Shown here piece by piece: positions 46,098 through 55,987 of a stretch of 64,000 nt of DNA (the stretch's first letter is position 1; each line of letters begins with the position of its first letter). The notes under the pieces were generated by a model, which made no database searches, was not told where the DNA came from, and saw nothing but the letters and a program-made list of their open reading frames with translations. The stretch covers positions 1-64,000 of the forward strand of contig NZ_JAUFPW010000009.1 of assembly GCF_030409415.1 (NCBI RefSeq), read 5' to 3'. The translations under genes and the position numbers were made by a program. The stretch comes from Pedobacter aquatilis (GTDB taxonomy: Bacteria; Bacteroidota; Bacteroidia; Sphingobacteriales; Sphingobacteriaceae).

Positions 46098-47411
46098 ATG
46101 AAAAAAAGATTTCTTTTTGCTCTTGCCATTTCCGGTTTGTGCTTTAGCGCTTCGGCACAAAAGGTACAATTTTCGGAATTTGATTTAGACAACGGATTGC
46201 ATGTTATCTTGCATCAAGACAAAACTGCCCCAGTTGTTGCCGTATCGGTAATGTACCATGTTGGTTCTAAAGATGAAGAAACAGAACGTACTGGTTTTGC
46301 ACACTTCTTTGAACACTTGCTTTTTGAAGGCTCAAAAAACATTAAAAAGGGCGATTTTATGAAACTCGTTAGCAGTAACGGCGGACAAAATAATGCCAAT
46401 ACCTCACAAGATCGTACTTTCTATTACGAAGTTTTCCCATCAAACCAGTTAGAATTAGGCTTGTGGTTAGAGAGCGAACGCATGTTGCACCCGGTTATTA
46501 ATGAAGGTGGCGTTAAAACACAAAATGAGGTTGTAAAGGAAGAAAAGCGTATGCGTATTGATAATTCGCCATACGGTAAATTCACGGAGAAAATCTTCAC
46601 TCACTTATTTGAAGGTCACCCTTACAGATGGCAACCAATTGGCTCTATGGAGCATTTAGATGCTGCAAAGCTTAGCGAGTTTATCGCTTTCTTTAAAAAG
46701 TACTATGTGCCAAATAATGCAGTTTTAACCATTGCTGGCGATTTAGATGTAGAAAAAACTAAAACGCTTGTAAAACAATATTTTAATGAAGTTCCGAAAG
46801 GCGCTCCAATCGTTAGGAAAGAAGTGGTTTTACCTGAGATAAAAAAGCAGATTATTGATACGGCTTATGATGCTAACATTCAGATACCGGCAATCTTTGC
46901 AGCTTACCGTGTACCGGGAATGAAAAGCAGAGAGAATAAGGTTTTAGGTATGATTAGCTCAATTTTATCGGGCGGCGGAAGCTCCAGATTAAGCACTAAA
47001 ATGGTTGACGAGAAAAAGACGGCGCTACAAGTTGCCGCTTTTAACTATACACTAGAAGATTATGGCGCATACATTACTTTAGCTTTACCAAATAAAAATA
47101 CCTCACTTAACGATTTATTAAAGGATATTGATGAAGAAGTTTTGCGTTTACAAACGGATTTAATCAGCGAAAGCGATTACAAAAAACTTCAAAATCAATT
47201 CGAAAATAGTTATGTGAGTGCAAACAGCAGAATGCTTGGTGTTGCTGAAAACTTAGCAAATGGTTATACTTTTCATAATAAAGATACCAACGACATTAAT
47301 AAAGAACTTGATGTAATTAAATCGATTACCAGAGAAGAAATTAGAGATGTTGCTAAAAAATACCTGAATAAAGATCAACGTATTGTATTATACTATTTAC
47401 CAAAAAAATAA
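46098..47411 (+). CDS. M16 family zinc peptidase (catalytic partner)
   Basis: The 437-residue protein has a signal peptide (about 1-20, SASAQ), then two M16 halves. HFFEH at 69-73 is the inverted HxxEH zinc motif, and the downstream Glu in QNEVVKEEKRM completes the site. It degrades peptides in the periplasm, or at the cell surface. The length fits a one-chain half of the heterodimeric bacterial M16 pairs. The inactive partner follows 34 bases on. ATG 46098. Confidence 0.92.
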   Translation: MKKRFLFALAISGLCFSASAQKVQFSEFDLDNGLHVILHQDKTAPVVAVSVMYHVGSKDEETERTGFAHFFEHLLFEGSKNIKKGDFMKLVSSNGGQNNANTSQDRTFYYEVFPSNQLELGLWLESERMLHPVINEGGVKTQNEVVKEEKRMRIDNSPYGKFTEKIFTHLFEGHPYRWQPIGSMEHLDAAKLSEFIAFFKKYYVPNNAVLTIAGDLDVEKTKTLVKQYFNEVPKGAPIVRKEVVLPEIKKQIIDTAYDANIQIPAIFAAYRVPGMKSRENKVLGMISSILSGGGSSRLSTKMVDEKKTALQVAAFNYTLEDYGAYITLALPNKNTSLNDLLKDIDEEVLRLQTDLISESDYKKLQNQFENSYVSANSRMLGVAENLANGYTFHNKDTNDINKELDVIKSITREEIRDVAKKYLNKDQRIVLYYLPKK

Positions 47412-47445
47412 CTAAAGCTAAGTTTCATATTACATTATTTAAGAC

Positions 47446-49527
47446 ATGAAAAAATTATTCATCATAGCTGCAGTTTCCTTATTGGCTCAAGGTATTTCAG
47501 CACAAACAATAGATCGTAGCCAAAAACCTAAACCTGGTCCAGCTCCGGTTATTACCATTGGCGACCCGGTTATTTATAAATTAGCAAACGGCATTACTGT
47601 TTTGGTTGTGGAAAACCATAAGCTTCCAAAAGTTACGGCAAGTTATAGCATAGATGCTGGTCCAATTACTGAAGGCGCTAAAGCGGGCGTTATAAGTTTA
47701 ATGGGCAGCATGCTAAATGAGGGCACAACTACAAAAACAAAGGTACAATTTGATGAAGCAGTTGACCAATTGGGTGCAGATGTTAACACAAGTGCATCCG
47801 GAGGTTCAGTTTCTGCTTTAACCCGTTATTTCGACCAGGCGTTTATGCTTATGGCAGAAAGTTTACGTAAGCCGTCGTTCCCGGCTGCATCATTTGAGAA
47901 ATTAAAATCTCAAACCTTAACAGGATTAAAATCAAACGAGAAAAGTGCAAAAGCAATCTCAGCCAGAGTTGTAAATGCGCTTTCTTATGGTATAAATCAC
48001 CCAAGTGGAGAATTTACCACAGAAAAATCTATAAATGGCATTACACTGGATGATATTAAAGCGATGTATTCAAAATACATTACACCATCCAGAGGTTATT
48101 TAACCTTTGTTGGCGATATTAAACCAGAAGCTGCAAAAGCACTTGCAGAAAAAGCATTTGGTGATTGGAAAGGTTCGGCTTTAACTTTACCAACAGTTGC
48201 AAAAGTTAACAATCCGGCTAAAACAGAGGTTGATGTTGTAAATGTAAGTAATGCAGTTCAATCTGAAATTACGGTTGCCAACCTTATCGATTTACCTTTA
48301 AGCAGTCCTGATTATTTCGCCGTTTTATTAGCAAACCAGATTTTAGGTGGTGGTTCAGAATCAAGATTATTTATGAACTTACGTGAGAAACATGGTTTTA
48401 CTTATGGCGCATATTCAGGAACTGGTTCTGGTAGATTTCAATCTAAATTCTCTGCAAATGCAGCCGTTAGAAACGAAAAAGTAGATAGTGCTGTTGTAGA
48501 GTTTTTAAGAGAGATTAACAATATTCGCACAACAAAAGTAACTGCAGAAGAATTACAGAATGCTAAAAACCTTTACAATGGTTCATTTGCATTAGGTTTA
48601 GAAAACCCTGCACGTACGGCTGGTTTTGCAAGTAGCATTTTAATTAATGGTTTACCGAAAGATTTTTACCGTACTTATCTTCAAAAAATTAATGCTGTAG
48701 CTACTGATGATGTTTTACGTGTTGCTAAAAAATATTTTAACCATGATAATACGCGTGTAATTATTGTTGGTAAAACCGATGCTTTTGTACCTGGTTTAAC
48801 CAAAGCAGGCTTTACTGTTAAAACTTTCGATAACTATGCTGCACCAGTTACGGCAACTTCAAATGCAACAGCAGCACCAGCAAAATCTGCTCAGGAAGTT
48901 ATTGGGAATTACATCAAAGCTATTGGTGGCGAAGCTGCCTTGAAAAAAGTAACATCATTACAACAAACTGGAGAAATGGATATGCAAGGCAATAAATTAG
49001 CGGTTTCATTCAAAAAAATGAATCCTAATATGAGCAGCATGGAAATATCGATGATGGGCCAAACTGCAATGAAACAAACCTTTAATGGTACATCTGGTTA
49101 CCAAATGCAAATGGGTAAAAAAGCAGATTTAACGGCTGAAGAAATTGCAGAAGCTAAAGCTGATAAAGGCATTTTCAATCAACTTTATTACGGAACGGAT
49201 GGCAGCAAAGTTGAAGTTGCTGGTACTGCCAAAGTTGGCAAAGCCGATGCTTACAAACTTACTGTAACTTCTGCATCTGGTAAAAAGAAAACAGAATATT
49301 ACGATGTTACTTCTGGATTACTTTTAAAAGAAGAAAGCACAACCACTAAAGATGGTAACGAAATTACGCAAAGCACTGAATATTCAGACTACAAAAAAGT
49401 AGGCGATGTTTTATTTCCTCATGCAATGATGCAAAGTGTACAAACTGCAAGAGGCGGACAAGAATTTAACATCTCCATAAAAGAGGTTAAAGTTAATCCT
49501 GCTTTACAAGCTGCTGATTTTAATTAA
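47446..49527 (+). CDS. M16 family inactive partner with C-terminal lipoprotein-sorting-like domain
   Basis: The 693-residue protein has a signal peptide (about 1-20), two M16 halves, then an added domain. At the place of HxxEH the sequence reads SLMGS (84-88), so this chain cannot bind the catalytic zinc; the R/Y substrate motif region is kept as RLFMNLREKHGFTYGAYSG (in part SRLFMNLREKHGFTY). The last ~210 residues (from about AQEVIGNYIKAIGGEAALKK) resemble LolA/DUF-type beta proteins with a YSDYKKVGDVLFPH strand. The pair forms a heterodimer by family knowledge. Same unit as the upstream gene. Confidence 0.88.
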   Translation: MKKLFIIAAVSLLAQGISAQTIDRSQKPKPGPAPVITIGDPVIYKLANGITVLVVENHKLPKVTASYSIDAGPITEGAKAGVISLMGSMLNEGTTTKTKVQFDEAVDQLGADVNTSASGGSVSALTRYFDQAFMLMAESLRKPSFPAASFEKLKSQTLTGLKSNEKSAKAISARVVNALSYGINHPSGEFTTEKSINGITLDDIKAMYSKYITPSRGYLTFVGDIKPEAAKALAEKAFGDWKGSALTLPTVAKVNNPAKTEVDVVNVSNAVQSEITVANLIDLPLSSPDYFAVLLANQILGGGSESRLFMNLREKHGFTYGAYSGTGSGRFQSKFSANAAVRNEKVDSAVVEFLREINNIRTTKVTAEELQNAKNLYNGSFALGLENPARTAGFASSILINGLPKDFYRTYLQKINAVATDDVLRVAKKYFNHDNTRVIIVGKTDAFVPGLTKAGFTVKTFDNYAAPVTATSNATAAPAKSAQEVIGNYIKAIGGEAALKKVTSLQQTGEMDMQGNKLAVSFKKMNPNMSSMEISMMGQTAMKQTFNGTSGYQMQMGKKADLTAEEIAEAKADKGIFNQLYYGTDGSKVEVAGTAKVGKADAYKLTVTSASGKKKTEYYDVTSGLLLKEESTTTKDGNEITQSTEYSDYKKVGDVLFPHAMMQSVQTARGGQEFNISIKEVKVNPALQAADFN

Positions 49528-49548
49528 AATTTAAAACATATTTTTTTA

Positions 49549-49578
49549 AGCCGCTCCTTTCAAGAGCGGCTTTTTTTA
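49549..49578 (+). terminator. Terminator of the M16 pair
   Basis: AGCCGCTC (49549-49556) and GAGCGGCT (49564-49571) form an 8-bp stem followed by T7. It lies 22 bases after the stop of the second M16 gene. Confidence 0.92.
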
Positions 49579-49695
49579 TCCTAATTTTTTGGCTCGAATT
49601 TGGTTATATTTATATAAGAGTTCAATAAAATGATTTCTTCGTTATGGAATTAACTGAATTGATACATCTATATTTTGTATTAAACACAAAAACAA

Positions 49696-50223
49696 ATGAA
49701 AAAGCTAAAAATATTTTTGAGTGTAATTTTTGCTGCAACTTTAACGCAGGCAATGGCTCAAACCGACAAAGAAACTACCGCAAGGATAATAACTGAACAA
49801 TATTATACTTTTAATGCGAATACGGCTTTGCCAATGGCGAACAACGATATCAATCAAATATTAAGGAGTATGCCTGGAGCGATGGGCGGCGGAACAATAA
49901 ACCTAACTGGCTCACAGTACGATTTAAAGGTTACAAAAGACAGCGTTGTGGCCTACTTACCATATTATGGAAGGGCATTTAATGCACCATATAATCCAAC
50001 AGAAGGCGGTATTAAATTTAAATCTAAGGATTTTAGCTACAAGCTTTCTAAAAACAAAAAAGGTTCTTATACTGTAAACATTAGAACGAAGGATTTAAAA
50101 CAGGAGAATTTCCAGCTTACATTGATGGTTTCGCAAAATGGTTATGGCAATCTTTTTGTTTTTAGTAATAATAAGCAGTCTATAAATTTTCAGGGTACAT
50201 TAGCCGAGCCTAAAAAGGATTAA
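49696..50223 (+). CDS. DUF4251 secreted protein
   Basis: The 175-residue protein has a signal peptide (about 1-22, QAMAQ) and then a DUF4251 beta-rich domain: GGTINLTGSQYDLKVTKDSVVAYLPYYGRAF (in part SQYDLKVTKDSVVAYLPYYG) and FQLTLMVSQNGYGNLFVFSNNKQSI. DUF4251 is a Bacteroidota family of unknown function. It stands alone on the plus strand between the M16 terminator and a repeat region. ATG 49696. Confidence 0.85.
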   Translation: MKKLKIFLSVIFAATLTQAMAQTDKETTARIITEQYYTFNANTALPMANNDINQILRSMPGAMGGGTINLTGSQYDLKVTKDSVVAYLPYYGRAFNAPYNPTEGGIKFKSKDFSYKLSKNKKGSYTVNIRTKDLKQENFQLTLMVSQNGYGNLFVFSNNKQSINFQGTLAEPKKD

Positions 50224-50324
50224 TGGACTACACAAATTGTACATAATCGTGATTTCGTTCTTAGTGAAGAGGTCTCTAAATTTACAGGAAAGCTCTTGAA
50301 TATAAGTTTTAGAATTTGGTACAA

Positions 50325-50407
50325 AGATTTCTCGGCTGCGCTCGAGATGACGATACTGTAATAGTTGTTATCACCAAACCGTCACCTCGACCGTAGTGGA
50401 GAGGTCT
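50325..50407. repeat. Imperfect inverted repeat, CGTCATCTCGA...GAGAAATCT family
   Basis: The left arm 50325-50352 and right arm 50380-50407 (28 bases each) are complementary at about three quarters of positions, with several compensatory or G/T changes. Each arm is a version of the word that recurs at 35874-35954. It lies between convergent genes; the whole gap is 50224-50473. Confidence 0.65.
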
Positions 50408-50473
50408 TTTAAACCTACGGAAGAATTGCCATTTTGAAATGACGGAATTCTATCAGGTGCTTTTCAAAGAATA

Positions 50474-51556
50474 TTACTTCTTGCTAATCTTAATTTCAAA
50501 AATGTAAGGCCATTTTTTACCTGCAACAAAAAGTCGTTTAGATGCTTTATCATAAGCGATACCATTTAAAACATTATTGCCTCTTGCATCATCCGTTTTA
50601 AAATATTCCTTAACGGGAAACAAACCATTCAAGTCAATTTTGCCTTCAACTGCACCCGTTTTAGGGTTAATGATTACAATATCGTTTGTTAGATAAACGT
50701 TTGCGTAGATTTTACCATCGATAACCTCAAGCTCATTTAATTGCGAAATAGCACCTTTATCATCATAAACATCTATTGAGCCAATTTGCTTGTAGGTATT
50801 CTTATCAAGATAGTAGATGGTATTGGTTCCGTCAGAATTAAGGATTTTTTCGCCGTCAAAGGCTAAACCCCAACCTGCCTGACCCACTGAAAACGGAAGT
50901 TGTTTAATGAGTTTAAAAGTGTTTTTATCGTATTCAAATGCCGTTTTTTCTTGCCAGGTAATTTGCAATATTTTGTTATCAACAACTGTTATACCTTCTC
51001 CAAAATAAGCAGTATCCAATTTCACTTGTTGAAGCGTTTTGCCACTTTTAACGTCTATTTTTTTTAAAAAGGAATTTCCCTTTTCGCCAGTGCCTTCATA
51101 GAAAAAACCATCGTGATACTCTAGTCCTTCTACATAAGCGGTTGTGTCATGCGGAAATTTTGAAACAATTTTGTAAGTATATAAATCTGGTGCTTTATCC
51201 GAAAGAATATTAACATTTGTTGTTAAATCATCCGATTCGCTGCCGTTGTAAATCTTAGCAGTAATGATGTGGTTTCCTAAGTTTAAACCTTCGGTTTTAA
51301 GCTTTACCGCAGCAGTATCAGTTTTGGAAATAGCCTTAGTGGTATCGATTAAGTAAACAACAGAATCTACAGCTTTCTCTTTACCAAAAAGCACTTTTAC
51401 CTCTATTTCATTACCAGATTTTACGTTTAAGCCAATTAATGGCGATGTAAAGCTTCGGTAAGTCGATGTTTCTTCTTTACACGAGCTTGCGAAGCTAATT
51501 GCAACCGCAATAAAAAATAAGGTTTTGATTCTGTTAATCTTCTGGCCAAAAAGCAT
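50474..51556 (-). CDS. Glutaminyl-peptide cyclotransferase (plant/bacterial beta-propeller type)
   Basis: The 360-residue protein has a lipoprotein-like signal ending SFASSC. The glutamine cyclotransferase family (PF05096) blocks are seen: HDTTAYVEGLEYHDGFFYEGTGEKGNS (in part VEGLEYHDGFFYEGTG), GEGITVVDNKILQITWQEK, GWGLAFDGEKILNSDGT and ARGNNVLNGIAYDKASKRLFVAGKKWP (in part VLNGIAYDKASKRLFVAGK). It turns N-terminal Gln into pyroglutamate. An Ig-like part precedes the propeller. The start is set at ATG 51556, with a 23-base overlap of yraN; a TTG lies two codons before. Confidence 0.9.
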   Translation of the reverse strand: MLFGQKINRIKTLFFIAVAISFASSCKEETSTYRSFTSPLIGLNVKSGNEIEVKVLFGKEKAVDSVVYLIDTTKAISKTDTAAVKLKTEGLNLGNHIITAKIYNGSESDDLTTNVNILSDKAPDLYTYKIVSKFPHDTTAYVEGLEYHDGFFYEGTGEKGNSFLKKIDVKSGKTLQQVKLDTAYFGEGITVVDNKILQITWQEKTAFEYDKNTFKLIKQLPFSVGQAGWGLAFDGEKILNSDGTNTIYYLDKNTYKQIGSIDVYDDKGAISQLNELEVIDGKIYANVYLTNDIVIINPKTGAVEGKIDLNGLFPVKEYFKTDDARGNNVLNGIAYDKASKRLFVAGKKWPYIFEIKISKK

Positions 51557-51899
51557 CTTCAATATGGTTTAATGTAAATGTATTATCTTTTTTAAAAGTG
51601 ATGGCAATTATGTCAAAACGGATTTCATTTTGATGGTTCATAATTTCTATATAAGCCAATGAGCCTAATTCCATTTGCTTTTGTTTTCTTTTCTCTACAA
51701 AATCTTCTGGTTGCCCAAAGGAAACCGATGTTCGACTTTTTACTTCAACAAACACCATAATTCCATCTTTATAAGCAATTAAATCTATTTCGGCTTTGCC
51801 ATGAACCCAATTTTCGTCTAAAATTTCGTAATGGTTTTCCTCGAGATAAGCCTTGGCAATTTCTTCACCCTTTCTTCCTAAATCGTTATGCGCAGCCAT
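51534..51899 (-). CDS. yraN: YraN family (UPF0102) endonuclease-like protein
   Basis: The 121-residue protein has the complete UPF0102 pattern: DLGRKGEEIAKAYLEENHYEILDENWVHGKAEIDLI (in part GRKGEEIAKAYLEENHYEIL) and FVEVKSRTSVSFGQPEDFV. It has the E-D-EVK layout of a restriction-endonuclease-like fold, but the function is unproven. It overlaps the start of the glutaminyl cyclase gene by 23 bases, so the two are probably translated together. ATG 51899. Confidence 0.9.
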   Translation of the reverse strand: MAAHNDLGRKGEEIAKAYLEENHYEILDENWVHGKAEIDLIAYKDGIMVFVEVKSRTSVSFGQPEDFVEKRKQKQMELGSLAYIEIMNHQNEIRFDIIAITFKKDNTFTLNHIEDAFWPED

Positions 51900-51986
51900 A
51901 TTTTGAATTAGTGGATTATTGAATTTTGAATGATAGAATGTAGCAGTTAAAACCTTAAAAATCCTTTAATCTAGTAAATTCTATTC

Positions 51987-53951
51987 CTATTTTACAATTA
52001 CAGAACCCAAGAATTTTGATATCTCCCGCTCAACATTTTTAATTACGCCGTAGCGTTGCATTAATATCATCTGGTTATCTCCATCTGTTTCATCCTTAAT
52101 TTCTTGCAGTAAAGAAGTTAAAATCCTATCAACCTTTCTCTTTTTTAAATGAAATATCCCTCCTAATATAGTCGCTTTTAAATTCATTGATTCATCTTTA
52201 ACATATATTAAATGTTTGTTTAACCAATTTTCACTTAAAGCGTAAGGCGAGGTAGATAAAGTTATCGCCAAATCTGCAATTACCCTGTCCTCGTGTTTTA
52301 TAAAATAATTAGCAGTTGGTAGTCTGCCATTATCAAGTTCAATTTTGTAAAACTCTGCAATCTGTTTACACACTGAATTTTCAAACTCCACATCAGCTAA
52401 ATTCTGTACAATGAATGAACCAATGTACATATCATCAATGTTATCCCAATTAACAAATTCGTGTCCGTAAGCAAGCAACAAACGGATAATTTCCTTTTCC
52501 TGATTTTCATCTGTTTCAGCTACCTGAGTTGTAACCGGCCCTGCATTATCATCCCAAAAATCATCTGGTGGTCCGAGTGGCTCCGGAGGTCCGGAATTGT
52601 AATTGTTATGACTAGCTCTTTGATTACTTTCGAATGCCTTTTTGCTCTTGCTGGCACGCATTTTATTAAGCTCAGACATTAGAATACTTTCCTCAATCTG
52701 TAATAAACTGCTACTTTCTCTAATAAAAACAGAAGCCTTTATCGGGTCGGGAATTTTAGCAATACTTTCTACAATATCCCGAATAATACCTGCTCTTTTA
52801 ATCGGATCGTTTCCGGCTTCTTTTAATAAAACATTTGCTTTATATAAAATGAAATCCTTTCGATTTTCTTCAATGTAGATTTTAAATGCGCCTGCACCTA
52901 CATGATGCATATAAGAATCAGGATCATGTCCGTCAGGGAAGGAAACAATTTTTACGTTTAATCCTTCTTCCAAAATCATATCCAAGCCACGCAAAGAGGC
53001 TTTAATACCAGCGGCATCACCATCAAAAAGAATAGTTACGTTTTGCGTAAAACGACCAATTAATTTAATCTGCTCTACCGTTAGTGATGTACCCGATGAA
53101 GCCACCACGTTTTCTACACCAGCCTGATGAACGGAAAGCACATCGGCATAACCTTCGGCAAGGTAACAGTTGTCTAAATCGCGGATGGCTTTTTTAGCAT
53201 GAAACAAACCATAAAGCACATTCGATTTATGGTAAATTTCACTTTCTGGAGAGTTTACATATTTTGGAACATTTTTATCAGTTTTGAGTGTCCGACCACC
53301 AAAACCAATAACTCTGCCTGTAAAATTATGAATGGGAAACATTACACGGCCGCGAAACCTGTCGTAGATTTTTCCATTATCATTTTTGATAGATAAACCG
53401 GTTTGTTCCAGAAACTCTAGTTTATGCCCGGCGCCAACTGCTGCCTGTGTCATTGCATCCCATACATCGGGCGAGTAACCAACTTCAAACTTCTTTAAAA
53501 TATCTTCTCTAAAACCACGCTCTTTAAAATAGCTAAGCCCTATGGTTTTACCTTCTTGTGTGTTCCACAGCTGGTTTACAAAGAAAGCAGAGGCAAATTG
53601 AGAAACCACATATAAACTTTCCTTTGCATTTTGCGCCTCAGTGTCCTGGGCAGAAAGTTCAGTTTCCTCAACCTCAATATTATATTTATTGGCTAAAAAT
53701 TTAAGGGCTTCCGGATAAGAATATTTCTCATGGTCCATGATAAAGCGAACAGAATCGCCACCTTTACCACAGCCAAAGCACTTATAAATTCCTTTGGTAA
53801 CCGAAACATGGAAGGAAGGTGTTTTCTCTCCGTGAAAAGGGCAATTACCAATTAAGCTTGTTCCGCGTTTTTTTAAATGTACGAAATCCCCAACAACCTC
53901 CTCAATACGGGCGGTATCCATTATCTTATCTATCGTTTCGCGGTTTATCAT
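51987..53951 (-). CDS. dnaG: DNA primase
   Basis: The 654-residue protein has the N-terminal zinc ribbon CPFHGEKTPSFHVS with YKCFGCGKGGD, the primase core (GYSPDVWDAM), and the TOPRIM metal site EGYADVLSVHQAG followed by ILFDGDAAG and DGHDPDSYM. The C-terminal part would bind DnaB helicase. It makes RNA primers for replication. The length is within the range for Bacteroidota DnaG. ATG 53951. Confidence 0.97.
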   Translation of the reverse strand: MINRETIDKIMDTARIEEVVGDFVHLKKRGTSLIGNCPFHGEKTPSFHVSVTKGIYKCFGCGKGGDSVRFIMDHEKYSYPEALKFLANKYNIEVEETELSAQDTEAQNAKESLYVVSQFASAFFVNQLWNTQEGKTIGLSYFKERGFREDILKKFEVGYSPDVWDAMTQAAVGAGHKLEFLEQTGLSIKNDNGKIYDRFRGRVMFPIHNFTGRVIGFGGRTLKTDKNVPKYVNSPESEIYHKSNVLYGLFHAKKAIRDLDNCYLAEGYADVLSVHQAGVENVVASSGTSLTVEQIKLIGRFTQNVTILFDGDAAGIKASLRGLDMILEEGLNVKIVSFPDGHDPDSYMHHVGAGAFKIYIEENRKDFILYKANVLLKEAGNDPIKRAGIIRDIVESIAKIPDPIKASVFIRESSSLLQIEESILMSELNKMRASKSKKAFESNQRASHNNYNSGPPEPLGPPDDFWDDNAGPVTTQVAETDENQEKEIIRLLLAYGHEFVNWDNIDDMYIGSFIVQNLADVEFENSVCKQIAEFYKIELDNGRLPTANYFIKHEDRVIADLAITLSTSPYALSENWLNKHLIYVKDESMNLKATILGGIFHLKKRKVDRILTSLLQEIKDETDGDNQMILMQRYGVIKNVEREISKFLGSVIVK

Positions 53952-53957
53952 TTAGGC

Positions 53958-54052
53958 TTTAGGTTTTAAGTGATACGTTGTACGTGTACCGACTTGAAGC
54001 ATACTTAGGTTTTAGGTTTAAGTGATACGTTGTGGGTTTACCGATTTAATTT
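53958..54052. repeat. Short direct repeat behind the GDSL hydrolase gene
   Basis: The word TTTAGGTTTTAAGTGATACG (about 53959-53978) recurs as TTTAGGTTTAAGTGATACG (about 54011-54029), followed in both by a GTxxACCGA-type stretch. The copies are about 52 bases apart between dnaG and the GDSL gene. Confidence 0.6.
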
Positions 54053-54098
54053 GCAGTACCTATGACACCTACCAACTTAAAACGTATAACCTTTAACT

Positions 54099-54758
54099 TT
54101 AACGAACCAAAGGCAATAACTGGTCGGCAACTAGCTTATTGCCTGTTTCATTTAAATGCACTCTATCACCAGTTAAAATTCCTTTTTCTTTATCCTCCGG
54201 ATTATTTTTTGCTTCGTATTCTGTAAAGATTTTTCTTAAATCACAAAGCGGAAGATTGTTTTTAGCTGCTAATTGTCTAATGCCTTCAGCATATTTGTTC
54301 AAATCGGCATCAAGTTCATTAGTACCATCTTTTTTCTCACCAACAACGGATGGTGTTACTAATACAACTTTACTTCCTGTAGCTTGAATTTTATTAATTA
54401 AAGCCTGATAAAATTTAAGAAATTTATCATAATCGGTTCCTGTATGTGACGATTGTTTGTGCCAAACATCATTAATACCTACGTAAATAACAACTAAATC
54501 TGGTTTTTTACTTAAAACATCATCTTCAAGGCGTAAATACAAATCATAAACCTTATTCCCCCCGATTCCGGCACCCATTACAGTATATTTAGTAGAATCC
54601 AAGGCCTTTTTGATTAAGGTTACGTAACCATTGGCAGATACACCTTGTTGTGTAATAGAGTCGCCAAAAAAAACAATTCTTTTAGGCTTGACTGTCATAG
54701 ATGTTAAAGTAATTATACATACAGAAAAAAATAGGGCGACTTTTAATGTGGCTCTCAT
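54099..54758 (-). CDS. SGNH/GDSL-type hydrolase
   Basis: The 219-residue protein has a signal-like N-terminus and then the block I motif FFGDSITQQG with the nucleophile S34, GAGIGGNKVYD (block II Gly), VIYVGINDVWH (block III Asn) and GDRVHLNETGN with the Asp-His pair. It probably hydrolyses an ester such as a carbohydrate acetyl group in the periplasm. The open frame extends to 54875, but the start is set at ATG 54758, where the signal sequence begins. It lies between dnaG and the LolA-like gene. Confidence 0.88.
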   Translation of the reverse strand: MRATLKVALFFSVCIITLTSMTVKPKRIVFFGDSITQQGVSANGYVTLIKKALDSTKYTVMGAGIGGNKVYDLYLRLEDDVLSKKPDLVVIYVGINDVWHKQSSHTGTDYDKFLKFYQALINKIQATGSKVVLVTPSVVGEKKDGTNELDADLNKYAEGIRQLAAKNNLPLCDLRKIFTEYEAKNNPEDKEKGILTGDRVHLNETGNKLVADQLLPLVR

Positions 54759-55020
54759 CGTTTTATTTTTAATATTTAGTTTGATTATTAGACTGGAAAG
54801 TAAATTTATAAATTGAAAATCGATATACCAAAGTATAACAGAGGTTTGACGTTGATATAAGTTTTCAAAGCCCAATTCAAATAGATATAATAATCGAAAA
54901 TTGATCTAACTCACACCCTAGCGCTCAGCTTAACTGGCATCCTAATATTTTTACCTAATTTAAAAAACGTATTACGCATTGAGATTCCCACATTCTTAAG
55001 AATGACAACACTCGAAAAAG

Positions 55021-55965
55021 CTATTTACCTTTTTCCAACTTATAATCTTTATGCAGAATTAAGAAACTAGCTCTTTCTTCCTTTTTAAAAGGATAATCCC
55101 AATTTCCCTGGTAAGTAATTTTTGTAGGCAGTTTATCTTCTCCAAAATAGCCCATTTCGATATTCATCTGCACATCAAAATCGAAAAGCATATTGCTGTA
55201 TTTCATATCAACATATCGGCCCAAAATATTGAAATTCCTTTTATCAAAAATGGTTACCAGTTCTTTAATCATTATTCCATCCTTGGTCCAACTGCTTAAA
55301 TCTGGTTTTACAGAAACTTTAAAACGGTAAACGGGGATAGAATCGAGATAAGTTCCGCTGGTAAAGCCATAATCATAATACTGGCGCATGTTGGCGGTAA
55401 AAATTTCAGTTTTGCTACCAATGAATGGTACTTTTACTGGTCGTCCTGGATTAAAAATTAAAGTTTTCAGCTTGCTTTTATAACTTTCGTTTGTACCGCC
55501 TTTACCATCACCAGCAGGTGCATTAGGCACAAAATCGGTATTGTAAGCATTCATAAATATATAATCAAACATCTCTACAGTATAAAGCTGATACTTCCCA
55601 TTCTTTTTATACATTTTACCTTCGTCTTCCTTTACCAAATATTCCATGCGATAAGGTCCGCTGTTGTTATGTTTTATCTTACGATAAATTTTTCCATCAA
55701 CCTTGTTCTTTTTGTCATAGCTATATATGCGATTTTCGGCAATAAAACTATAGCGTTTCATATCACGAAATGATTGGTAAAAGCTGGTATCGTTGATAAT
55801 GGCATTGATAAAAGTTTCGATATTTAATCGCTCTGCCTTAACATTTACAGCACCAGAATCCAATGTTATCGTTTTAACAGTATCAGGATTAAACCTATCG
55901 ATAACTTGACTATAAACCTGTGATATTAAGAGCGTAAAGGATATTAATAAGATTATTTTTTTCAT
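55021..55965 (-). CDS. Hypothetical exported protein, possibly LolA-like
   Basis: The 314-residue protein has a signal peptide (about 1-20) and no further membrane segment. It is beta-rich and has repeated YSFIAENRIYSYDKK, YRMEYLVKEDEGKMYKKNG and GRYVDMKYSNMLFDFDVQMNIEMGYFGEDKLPTKITY elements (in part MKYSNMLFDFDVQMNIEM). The layout is like outer-membrane-lipoprotein-sorting-type domains, an inference. The start is set at ATG 55965 (MKKIILLISF); the open frame extends 27 codons through a repeat-containing leader. Confidence 0.55.
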   Translation of the reverse strand: MKKIILLISFTLLISQVYSQVIDRFNPDTVKTITLDSGAVNVKAERLNIETFINAIINDTSFYQSFRDMKRYSFIAENRIYSYDKKNKVDGKIYRKIKHNNSGPYRMEYLVKEDEGKMYKKNGKYQLYTVEMFDYIFMNAYNTDFVPNAPAGDGKGGTNESYKSKLKTLIFNPGRPVKVPFIGSKTEIFTANMRQYYDYGFTSGTYLDSIPVYRFKVSVKPDLSSWTKDGIMIKELVTIFDKRNFNILGRYVDMKYSNMLFDFDVQMNIEMGYFGEDKLPTKITYQGNWDYPFKKEERASFLILHKDYKLEKGK

Positions 55966-55987
55966 GTGGTGATGAGTGGTCAAAAAT

